Part shown: positions 9,801 through 22,000 of the stretch, one piece after another
Position numbering within the stretch: position 1 is the stretch's first letter
Layout of the letters: each line of letters begins with the position of its first letter
Assembly (NCBI GenBank): GCA_024760905.1
Contig: CM045737.1
Location: forward strand, 18,043,348 to 18,107,347
Length of the DNA stretch: 64,000 nt
From: Plotosus lineatus
Lineage: Eukaryota; Chordata; Actinopteri; Siluriformes; Plotosidae
Direction of reading: 5' to 3'
Translations under genes and position numbers: made by a program
Notes under the pieces: model-generated
What the model saw: only the letters and a program-made list of their open reading frames with translations
The model's database searches: none
What the model was told of the DNA's origin: nothing

Positions 9801-12800
9801 ACTTGGTGGTGGAATGAGGAAGTGCAGGAGTGTGTACAAAGGAAGAGGTTAGCTAAGAAGAAGTGGGACATTGAGAGGACCGAAGAGAGTAAACAGGAGT
9901 ACAGGGAGACACAGCGTAAGGCGAAAGTAGCAGTGGCTAAGGGCAAACAGAGGGCATATGATGACTTGTATGATAGGTTGGATAGTAAAGAGGGAGAAAA
10001 TGATCTATACAGGTTGGCACAGCAGAGAAATAGAGATGGGAAGGACATGCAGCAAGTTAGATTGATAAAGGACAGAGAGGGAAATGTATTGACTGATGAC
10101 AGAAGTGTGCTGGGAAGATGGAAAGAGTACTTTGAAGAGCTGATGAATGAGGAAAATGAGAGAGAAAAAAGAGTAGAAGAGGTGACCATTGAGGAGCAGG
10201 ATGTAGCAAAGATCAGTAAGGGCGAAGTGAGGAGGGCATTGAAGAGGATGAAGAATGGAAAGGCAGTTTGTCCTGATGATATACCTGTGGAGGTATGGAA
10301 GTGTCTAGGAGAGGTAGCAGTAGATTTTCTGACAAGAACATTCAACAAGGTACTAGAGAGTGAGCAGATGCCGGAGGAGTGGAGGAGAAGTGTGCTGGTG
10401 CCCATGTTTAAGAACAAGGGAGACGTGCAGAGTTGCAGCAACTACAGAGGGATAAAGTTGATGAGCCATACGATGAAGTTATGGGAAAGAATAGTGGAAG
10501 CTATACTAAGGGCAGAGGTCAGCATTTGTGAACAACAATTTGGTTTCATGCCAAGAAAGAGCACCACAGATGCAATGTTTGCTTTGAGATTTAAAAAAAA
10601 AAAAGGTAAATAATTTTCGTTTACTTTTAACACGTATTTCATACAAAATTGATGGACAGGCTGACAGACGAGGTCATGGACTATGATGTTTGCAGATGAC
10701 ATTGTGATCTGTAGTGAGAGCAGAGAACAAGTGCAGGAAAATCTAGAGAGGTGGAGGTATGCCCTGGAAAGGAGAGGAATGAAGGTTCGCCTCAGAAAAT
10801 CAGAATACATGTGTGTGAATGAGAAGGACCCAGGAGGAACGGTGATGTTACAGGGAGCAGAGATAACGAAGGTGGAGGATTTTAAGTACTTAGGCTCAAC
10901 AATCCAGAGCAATGGAGAGTGTGGAAAAGAGGTGAAGAAGCATGTGCAGGCAGGCTGGAATGGTTGGAGAAAAGTGTCCGGTGTGATGTGCGATAGGAGA
11001 GTGTCAGCAAGAATGAAGGGAAAAGTGTACAAGACGGTGGTGAGGCCAGCGATGTTGTATGGCTTAGAAACAGTGGCGCTGAGGAAAAGGCAGGCGGCAG
11101 AGCTGGAGGTAGCGGAGATGAAAATGTTGAGGTTCTCTCTGGGAGTAACGAGGATGGATAGGATCAGAAATGAGTATATCAGAGGGACAGCCCACGTAAG
11201 ATGTTTTGGAGACAAAGTCAGAGAGGCTAGATTGAGATGGTTTGGACATGTACAGAGGAGGGATAGTGAGTATATTGGCAGTAGGATGCTGAGGTTGGAA
11301 CTACCAGGCAGAAGGCCTCGAGGAAGACCAAAGAAGAGATTTATGGATGTGGTGAAGGAAGACATGAAGGTCGTTGGAGTCAGAAAAGAAGATGTGGAGG
11401 ACAGGGTGAGGTGGAGGCGGATGATTTGCTGTGGCGACCCCTGAAGGGAGCAGCCGAAAGTAAAAGAAGAAGACTTCTGAGAGTAATAGATGAATCGTCT
11501 TCTGCTGAAAAACTCTGCGTGTTGTTGGCGTGAGAACCCATGTTGTTTATATCATATGCTGTGACATGCATGCACTATATTTTATGTGGTACTTTGTCTC
11601 AACTCAGCGACGTCACGGTAACTTTGTGTAGGCGGGCAATGGTGGCTTTCGGGTCGATAACTTATACGACAAGCACATAAAACAAAACCGCTGTGTGTGC
11701 AATGGTTTATTTATGATATAGAATTTAAGCCACAATCTCTTCAATAAACTATACTTAAGCTACCGCCAACTTATTTAGTCAGCGTTTCATTTCCCTTTTA
11801 AGGCTTAGGCTCTGGTCAACCGAGATGACTGAAGCGTGGTCGTCCAAAAGCCAATGACCAATAAAAAATGCAGACATTTTGAATGATATTTTAATATAAA
11901 ATAATATTATTAAAAGCAATGTCATTTTTATTATTAAAACCAAAGGTCTTAATATTAACATTAAAAGGAATTCTTTAAAAGCATATTTTTTTTATTGATT
12001 TCATTATTATTTGACTGGTGTATGAAAGAAGTATTGATCAAGGAAATACGTTGATTTATTTTATAAAAGAGGTTTGACCATTGTCTTGTTTAATAATATC
12101 TTATTTAAAATCCTGCCGGGAAGGGGGGGGGGGGGGGGACTCTCTGTACGCATGGGAAAATGTTGAAAATGTTGAAAGGCCCCTAACGGTAATGTTCTGA
12201 CTGATAAGTGTAGAACTATGTAGGACCATGACATACTATACACTGTAGATCGAAAATATGCCCAAAATTGCTTACATTGATTTGGTTGACTAAGTCAGAG
12301 GCACTGCTTTCCAGATTATCCCAGGATAGAACTGGTTCTTGTGTTAACTGGTCTTGCTTGCTCATTTGAGATTTCAGTGCTGCAATTTCAGAGCCCAGAG
12401 CTTTTCCTTTGTCCAGAAGCCAATAAGCATGCTGCACAACTGCCTTTCGGTCAGTCAAGCCTGGCCAGGGAAAAAGTGCAGGTAGGGCTGAAATTTGCTC
12501 TTTGAGCTCCTGAAGTTGCTGCAGCTTGTTCTCCATCTTGTGATCATGCTGACTAGTGCAGGAGTCCTCGATTATACCCTGCAGACATCTAAAACAGAGT
12601 ATAATACAAATTTAAAAAAAAAACCTATTGATATGAGAATGAGCATTAAGAATTTAAACACCCAAAACACTGATCTGTATTTATGGACTTTAAGTAATAG
12701 AATATTCATAAATAAAAAGCAACCCTCATAAAATAACACAAATGAGTCTTAATGCACTAAACTGTCTTTTCAATTTATTTCTACGTATAAATAAAGGGCT

Positions 12801-13954
12801 CACCCACTCTCTTTAAAACTGCCCCTTTAATATTAGGGAAAAAATCGATAAAGATAAGATATAGACTTGAACATGCCTGCAAACGGAGCTCGTAATAGAA
12901 GTCTCTTGACAGGTGTCTGAGCCTGGGTTTCTTTTAACTGCCATTCTGATTTCCACTTTCATTTGTATCATGTCTTATGAGTTGAATTATCTGTTTATTG
13001 AGCTTATTTACTGTCAAGTTTTTGACATCACACAAGCACACACACTACACTACACACTACAGTATGAGCATGTAATTAACACGTATACTGTACCTGTATG
13101 AACATGTGATTGACTCGTGCATACTGTACCTGTGCTGTTCAGCTGCAGACTGCAATACAGAATCCACCTGAAACTCTGGATTTCCGAGTATGCACAGGAC
13201 ATCCCGTAAATCCCTTTTCTCTCCCTCACTGTGTGTATGGACCAGTTCCTGACCACAGACTTTCAACTTGTCCAACCTGCTCTCTCCTTCTTTCGAGTCC
13301 AACACCACCTGATCATGCATCAGACAGTGCATTTGAACAGACCATGAACAGAAATAAGAATGTGATGGAAACCATTATTGAAATTCAATTTTGAATGGCT
13401 ATGAAAGAAATAATATCCTGAACCGGGAGATGAAATACATTTCTGCCCATAGCTTTAGTTCTTTTGAGCAAAAGGCTGTAAATCAGCCCGAGCAGTAATG
13501 TAAGGGTCTGGCAAATGAAAAGTGGATTTTTTTTTTTAAATGGGCGAAGATACAATTTAGATGTGGCTCTAATCCTCACCTTCCCGTGTGCTGAACCTTT
13601 TCAATGCATTTTCAACTTTTTTTTGTTAAATTGGTCATTTTAATGCCATTTCGCAGGCAGGTGAGATCTATCTGTTTTTAAGGTTTTTTTCACCAGTTTA
13701 AAGCAACATCTTTTTGTAAGGATTTTTTCTCACTATTAGAAAAGTAATTGTATGTTTTATGATTACTTCTGATGGGTATTTTTTCCTCATTTTTAATTAG
13801 GTATCATCAGGCAGGAAAGTCTAACTATCCTGCATAGATCTAACACACTATATAGAAGCAGTGTCAAAAAGCAGAGCTCCCAATAAATGTTTATTTTTAT
13901 AGATTATATTAATCCTGTAAGGGAAACTATTCTGTATTTAACCCTTCCAAAGTG

Positions 13955-14019
<65 letters not shown>

Positions 14020-16006
14020 AAACAGTTAGCACACACACAGAGCAGTCAGTTGGGGGTTAACTGCCTTGCTCCAGGGCACTTCAGCCATTTATGTAGATGA
14101 AAGGAAGGTGCTACTCCCCCCACCCCCACACTGCCACACCTTTTTCCTACTGGTTCGGGAATCGATCCCAAAGCCACTTCTATAACCATTAGGCTACAGT
14201 TATTGATAGGTGTTCGAGCCTACAGGTGCTTTTCATCACCTTCACCACCAACTGAGTAACATGTTTATTTGCATCACATTTCTTTTTAGTTTACTATCTG
14301 TTTAATGTGTTCAAATTCTGTCAAGCTTCTGATTTTGGAATTTGCTCTACAAATGTGCCTACATGAACTACTTTGTGGGGTTTTCCAGTCTGGGCAGTAG
14401 TCACTTAAACCCTAATTTTGGGGTTTTCGTTTCATTAATATTACAATTTTATTAGCTGCTTTACATGGCAGTAATACAGTCATAGATAACAGGAAATCAG
14501 CATCAACTCATTGACACAGTAGCCTTTTGGGGTGTACTTGTATGTTGGACATGTGTGGACATGGGACACCCATCCAATATGAAATTGATGATTATGCTCT
14601 GGTGGGCACAACATGTTCTATGACAATGATGCTCTGCCTGAGAGTGTTGTTATCAAAATAGACCTGCTGGAAAGCAGAACTGGCTTGATTTAAGCCATTT
14701 TTAATTCTTTAATTTATAATTAATTTAAAGATAATTCTTATTTTTTACCTGCAGTTCTTGAAGTCTCTCCTGCAACATGTTTTGAGTATCTATTTCCTCA
14801 GTATCAATTGGCTGCTGTAATATTTCAATACAGACTTCTGTACTTTCTGCCGGGTGTCTAAAGTTCTGCATATCTTCAATAAAATCATCATGGTCTGATG
14901 AATCTATCTGTATCTCTTTTTCTTTGGGAAATATGTGAGATGAAGACTGATTCTGCTGTTGCTGAGTGTCGGTGTAATCACTTTTCTTTAGTGGAGGCTT
15001 GCAGACTTGTTGAACTGTGACTTGGGAATGGAGATTTCCTGACTTTTCCACTTGAGCATATTTGTCCTGTTGAGGTTTACTAAGACTCTCTAATTCACCT
15101 CTCTTCAGAATGATCATTTCTTTGACTGCAAAGATGTTTTCCTGCAAATAAACCCGAGCCTCCATAAGAGACAGCATAATACAGCTCTCTGGACCGGCCA
15201 CATTTGCCAACTGGGCAACCTGCTGCATCAGAGTGTCTGTCTGTTCACTTTCCCGCTGTAGTTCTTCTGATAAAAACTAAAGGAGAAAACAATTAGAAAC
15301 TGTCAATAAACAGGAATCCAACACTGAACTGCAAATTTAATTTAAAAATGTTTAAATTATGCCTTCATTATTTAATTATCCAGCGTAAACAGTATAGAGT
15401 ATTAGGCAGAAACTCCACTGTACCTCTGCTATGTGCTCCTTTTTAATTCAGTGAAAAATACTGTGTATGTCAACTTTTTCCACATATATATAAGTGGTAC
15501 CTCACTTCACGAAAGTCCCAATAAATGAAAAATCCAGGTTACGAAACATATTTACCTAAAATTGCCGTCTCTGGATATGAAATGTTACTAAAGCGCCATC
15601 TCAAAAATTCAAACAATGCGCAAGTTGGTCTCCCATTGGCTATCTCCCAACATCCCGCCCCGCTGGCCTCCCATTGGCTATCTCCCAACATCCCGCCCCG
15701 CTGGCCTCCTATTGGCTAGGAGGGAGATGCATCTCAATAAAATCCCATGACGCAGCCCCCTCCCATTGGTTATTATGGAGCTGCATCTCCATAATACCCA
15801 TGATGCTTTTCGGACCATTATTCCTTCACGGAGTTCTAACACGCATAAAGGACAGAGTTACTGTTGCTTCGTGAGTTTTTCGAGTGTGCTCATTGCAACT
15901 TTCTTTTTTGGCTCAGACTTTTAACCTTGCATAAACATTTGTAAGATTAGAACTCTGCTAAGAAGACATGGTCAACACGTGCACACACACATACACACGC
16001 GGACAC

Positions 16007-16037
<31 letters not shown>

Positions 16038-19000
16038 CGTGTGCAATTTTCACGGTGCGAGTGAAAAGAAGAAGCGGGCTCGTGGCATGCGGTTGAGTGA
16101 TATCGCAAAGGAATATGGCCAAACCCGTCTACCACTGATACGGTGTATGTTTGTATATGTATCTATTTTTGCACCCCCTACTGATGGTACCTCAAGAGCC
16201 TGTAACAGTGAATTTCTCCATTGTGAGATTAATAAAGCTGTATCTTATCTTATCTTATCTTATATTGAAGCAGAAGGAGGCCTTACAAGGTATACTTTTA
16301 TCATTTTTAAAGGGTATTGGGGGCCTTGGGACGAATCAGGCCTTTTACATGAAAAATGCGGGTCAAGTTACGAAAAGATCAAGTTACAAAACCACTTCTG
16401 GAACGGATTAATTTCGTAAGGTGAGGTAGCACTGTACATTCACCTGAATATCCCAGATAGGCTGTGGGCCCTCAGATGCACGAAGCGTGCTGAGGGCATC
16501 TTTTATCCTTTGTATAGAGGACATGCACTCCTTCATTCTGGATATGATCTGAGCCTTGGCAGCCACCACATCTTTGAAGACTTCACTTGATTCTGTGAAA
16601 TGTTCCTTCACTTCCTCCATTCTTTTCCTCAGCTGACTCTCAATCACCTGAAAAGGTACAGTATGCATGATTGGTACAGACATTGTATAAGTAGCCACAA
16701 TAAGTAGAGTAGGAAATACCGCATTTGGCGCTTTAAAAATTGGAGTGGGTGGGCGCTTATTAAAATGTTACCAGCAAAGTGAAAAGGTAAGTGCTTATTA
16801 CCATCAAGGTGGAAAACATGAATAATAACAGAACAATAAAAGAGTTTTACTGGTATTTGTGTTATTCATTTTGTGGTATCAATCAAATTACTTACATGAA
16901 AGCTGAAAATAAACAGAAAACAGTACTGTATAATTTTTTTTTACAAAAAAGACCCATTACTTTTCCCTCCCGGTCTTCTTCTTTTCCTTTCCTGTTCCTT
17001 TAAACATTTACCCAAAAGTAAAACCGAGCCAATCAACACAAATGTCAACTTTGTACATGACACGTCGAACCAATCAACATGAACATAAACAAAAGCACAT
17101 GTCCAGGAATGTGCTTAAATTTATGAAGTTAGTGAGCAGGAGAATCGGTGAAAAATACTCATCATCACTTTCTGATAGGTCCATATCTGGCTCATCGCTC
17201 CATTCATTCAGAGCATCCCATAGTTTTGCTGTAGCAGTTTCTAATGGTTCATCAGTTGTTGGAAATTTTACCAAAAGAAAACTGCAAAATATTTTCCTGT
17301 TTTTTTAAAGCACGGCGGAACAATCAAATGTGTTGTTGCTGATGAACATTAAAGATATTCCCCAGTGGCCGGGGGTCTTGAAATACCATGTAAACTCACG
17401 TTTACAGGCAGAGAATGCCTCATTTTATGGTTACAGAGACTGATCGAATAAGATTGGTAAGTTTGATCTACGATTTTACCCCCAGTACACATGGGCAGTT
17501 ATTAGACGTAAGATCAAAAACATTGGGGGGCTTATTGGAGCAGGGCGCTTATTACGTCAAATATGGTAAGTGTTTTTGTCTATTTACAAACCGGATTCCA
17601 GAAAAGTTGGAACACTATACAAATTGTGAATAAAATCTGAATGCAATGATGTGGAAGTGCCAAATTTCAATATTTTATTCCAAATAGAACAAAGATGACA
17701 GGGTCAAAAGTTTAAACTGAGAAAATGTATCATTTTAAGGGAAAAATATGTTGATTTTAAAAGTTCATGGAGTCAACAAATCTCAAAAAAGTAGGGACAG
17801 GTAGCAGTAAAAGACTGGAAAAGTCAGTTGCACTTATAATGAACAGCTGGAAGACAAATTACCACTAATGAGTTCCATGGGCAACATGACTGAGTATAAA
17901 AATAACTTCTCTGAGTGGCAATGTCTATCAGAAGCGAAAATGGGTAGAGTTCCCCCAATGTTGCACAGAAAGATCATGGAGCAATATCAGAAAGCGGTTT
18001 CTCAGTGAAAAATTGCAAAGAGTTTGAAGTTATCATCATCCACAGTGCATAACATTATCCAAAGATTACATTCAGTTTTAGTCACAATTTGTGTAGTGTC
18101 CCAACATTTTTGGAATCCGGTCAAGGCCGAAAAACCACACTGGATGCCCATTATCTTCGGGCCATTAAATGGCACTGCACCACAAACAGGAATGCTACTG
18201 TAAGGGAAATCACAGAATGGGCTCAGCAATACTTCCAGAAACCATTGTCGGTGAACACAATCCACCGTGCCATCCTCCGTTGCCAGCTGAAACGCTACAG
18301 TACAAAGAAGAAGCCATTTCTAAACAGGACCCAGAAGCGCAGGCATTTTCTTTGGGCCAGGGGGGTCATTTAAAATGGAGTGTGGAAAGTGAAAAACTGT
18401 TCTGTGGTCAGACAAATCACGATTCGAAGTTCTTTATGGAAAACTGGGATGCCATGTCATCCGGACTAAAGAGGACAAGGACAACCCAAGTTGTTATCAG
18501 AGCTCAATTCAGAAGCCTGCATCTGTGATGATATGGGGTTGCATGAGTGCATGTGGCATGGGCAGCTAGCACATCTGGAAACGCACTGTCAATACAGAAA
18601 AGTATATTCAGGTTCTAGAACAACATATATTCCCATCCAGACATCATCTCTTTCAGAGAAGATCTTGCATTTTTCAACATGATAATGCCAGACCACAGGC
18701 AGCATTAATTCCAATATCATGGCTGCGTAGGAAGAGAATCCGGGTATTGAAATGGCCAACCTGTAGTCCAGATCTTTCACCTATAGAGAACATTTGGTGC
18801 ATCATAAAAAGGAAGGTGCAAGAAAGAAGGCCCAAGACAGTTAAACAGTTCGAGTCCAGTATTAGACAAGAATGGGACAGGATTCCTATTTCTAAACTTG
18901 AGAAACTTGTCTTCTCGGTCCCCAGACATTTGCAGACTGTTGTTAGAAGAGGGGGTGCCTCATAGTGGTGAAAATGGCTTTGTGCCAACTATTTTGATAT

Positions 19001-22000
19001 TTGATGACACCATGAAATTTAAAATCAAAACATTTTTCCCTTAAAATGATACGTTTTCTCAGTTTAAACTTTTGACCCTGTCATCTATGTTCTATTCGGA
19101 ATAAAATATTGAAATTTGGCATTTCCACATCATTGCATTCAGTTTTGTTCACAATTTGTGTAGTGTCCCAACATTTTTGGAATCCGGTTTGTATTTTAAA
19201 CTCAAACAGACATACCTGTAGCTCCAGGGGGGGTTCAGTGCTGTGCAGGGTCTCCTTGATCTCGGCAGAGCAGCGATGAAAATGTTCCATATTTTCTTCC
19301 TGTGTCTTTAACTCCCCCTGTTGGAGCAATAATAATGCCTTAGACAAACAGGCCAACTGTAAACAAACACGAAGAACTTCAGAAATATATAGATTTAAGC
19401 ACTACCTAAAACTCCCCATAGAGAACTCTTTTGATAAGCGTCCAAGGAGGGAGTTTTAAAAGTAATGTAGTAAGACTTGACCGTTTTTCTTGACTATGGT
19501 ATAGAGCAGGGGTGGGCAACCCACGGCTCCGGAGCCGCATGCAGCTCTTTCACCTCTCTGATGCGGCTCCGTGGCTTTTTAAAATAATGAATGTGTACTT
19601 TACGGTGACCGACGGGTGCAAAATTGCTTCATATACAAAACCACTGCATCACTAAAAACAATTGCAAAAAGAAAATGCTGCTTATTTACTCACAAAGGAA
19701 GCACTCCGGGTTCTCAGAGGTAGAGAGTTAAACCAGCTTTCACCTGAATGACGGGAGAATCTGCCTAAGGCAGAGTCCTGCACTGGTCGAATACCTACAG
19801 GTACCCAGAGGGTAACCTTGCAAAAATGCTCTTTTAGGGTTGAAAATTACATAGATCAGAATTAACAGTCATGGGTGCGGGCGGATATTTATTTGGTGCG
19901 GGCGGGGTGATTTTGTGTGTGTGTTCTTGTGGGCATGGCTATCGTTATATTAATTAGCTACTATCTCAGTGTTTTTGATCTGCTATGTTAGTGGAGGGAA
20001 CGAGCCACCAAACCCTTGTACTCATGGCAAGGAGTGTTCTTGCCATCCCAGCAGCGCAGCACAGGGAGAGAGAGAGAGAGATTTTTTGGCCGTCAGGGTT
20101 GGTAATCCAGGAATGGAAATCACAGCTGAAGTAAGAGGCAGTGGATGAGATGTGGTTTATGCACAGCATTCTCCGAATTAAATAACTCTCCTCCTAGTGA
20201 CAAAATAAAAGATTGGGTCTGGTTCAGTCTTCACTCTGAGAATGGGTCAGTCAGTGCAGTATTAAGCAGGCTCCTTCTTAAAATATATCTTCCTATACTT
20301 CTCTGTGTTACTGTCATTTTTGTAAATTAAAACTATGACAAAACAACATTAATATAACGAACAAAGAAATAGAAGATCCCACGAAGGGAGTGATGGTGAG
20401 GTAGGCGACCCAACCCGTTAACACATCTGGCTGCATCCCGTCCCTCGTTTCGTAGGATTGATATTCTTTTTCTTTATAAAAATACAAGAAGGACTCAAAC
20501 AAATTCATTCATTTTCTGAACCACTTAATCCTAATGAGGGTCACTGGGAGGCTGGCGCCCATCACGGCCATCACGGCCGACTCCAGGAGAGGACAGAGTA
20601 CATGCTGTACAGCTCGCCAGGCCATCGCAGGGCAGAAAGACACTGATGGCTATGCAGCTACTCTTTACAAAAGTCAGCAATGGTTCTTTTACATGCTTCG
20701 ACCCATAGACAGTGCATAGACATAGCTTTATCTCTATAAAGTGAGCCTTTGATAACCCAGCTCGCTGCACTGGTGGGACAGTGACAGCCTTGTGAAGAGT
20801 GGGGCTTGAACCCCCAACCTTAGGATCAGTGATCCGGCACCTTTACCTCCAAACCACCACAGAACTCAAATAGACATTGGGAATTTTCATTGAAAGTAAC
20901 TTTTTTTTCCAAATTCTTTTTTTAAATGTAAATGTTTTTGTTGCAAGCAGAATTGTAATTGTCTCTGCAGTTGTTCAAATTAATGCAACACATTGTTTTT
21001 TTTTTATATTAACAAGAAGGCAATAGGGAACAAAACAATATATGAAGTGTTATTTGATTTTAAATGTCAAAAAAAAAAATTGGGGACTCTCAGTGTTTTC
21101 TTTTTTGTGAAGAAACGGGTCCAAATGGCTCTTTGAATGGCAAAGGTTGCTGACCCCTGGTATAGAGTAAAAGCAAGAAAGGTTAATACGTACTTAATTT
21201 TCTTTTTACTGCAGCAAAAGTCTGTCTTGAGTCAAACCCTGTGTTTCTTATTCTGTGCAAGTGGTATATGAGCCTGTATTTTTTTGGGTTTCAGTTTCAT
21301 CATGACCATCGTCATGCAAGTCAGCAATACATATCCACCAATTAGAATCAACTCAGACATGGGACAACCATCAAAGTCATGTTATATATCTATGGGATTC
21401 CACTCAGGAGCTCAGCTAAAATATAAGAAAATGGACCAGAACAAAAGCTTTTCTTTGGGACATATTAAAGCTATTTTCTGAAATAATTGTGTGTGTTTGC
21501 ACATATTTTGGTTCATTCTTTAAAAGAATATGAAAGTCAGCTATGAGCACTCATGTTGAAGCACTAGGCAGACAAATACAATCGGAGAAAAGTTTTCCCT
21601 ATAGATGAAAACCTCAAAATTATTTCACAGATGGCCAACACTGGCCAGTGTCACTGAGATTAAGAAAGTAGAATATTCCCTCCCAGCCAAAGCCTCAGAC
21701 ACTGTTTTTACAGCTATTAAAAATGTAAACTATACAGAAATAAAGTTTTAAAAAAAAGTTGAACTACATAAATCTGTTGGCATACATATTCTATTTCAGG
21801 GGTGCCCAATTCTAATCCTGGTGAGCTACCTTTCGAAAGATTTTAACATCATTTTTTGACAGTAAAGTTGTTTCCCTGCCCCAATGGGGCCCAGCTGATA
21901 AATCTAATCATTGCTTTAAGTCTTTATTTCCAAGTCTTAAGTCTTGATTAGATGATTGGATGGTCAGTTGGTTTGAGTGAACGTCTTCAGGAAGGCAGAT

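Larger units (their letters stand above)
7942..12183. mobile_element. Large element with terminal inverted repeats, TAA flanks
   Basis: The left end (7942, GGGGTCATTCAACATTTTCA) and the reverse complement of the right end (GGGGCCTTTCAACATTTTCA) match over about 35 bp. Both ends are flanked by TAA (7939-7941 and 12184-12186). A three-base T-A-A duplication would suit the PIF/Harbinger superfamily, but I see no transposase, so the class is a guess. An RTE LINE is nested inside, and a G-run lies near the right end. It fills intron 39. Confidence 0.6.
15496..16436. mobile_element. DNA-transposon-like element with inverted ends, abutting exon 36 donor
   Basis: The left end (agtggtacctcacttcacga) and the reverse complement of the right end (agtgctacctcaccttacga) form an imperfect terminal inverted repeat. 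The interior contains a 38-bp tandem repeat, CA-rich sequence and a LINE 3' tail. I do not recognise the superfamily. The right border lies within about 10 bases of the exon 36 splice donor. Confidence 0.6.

Noticed and set aside
9218..10441. 407-codon minus-strand frame and similar long minus frames at 10442-11365, 32157-33680, 40802-41386 and 59385-60152
   Set aside because: All are antisense to the RTE LINE coding strand (A/G-rich codons give long open antisense frames). The plus strand carries the recognised endonuclease and reverse transcriptase motifs.
15979..16135. Frames rich in His-Thr or Val-Cys around the CA tracts
   Set aside because: Translation of a CA/GT microsatellite, with no coding support.
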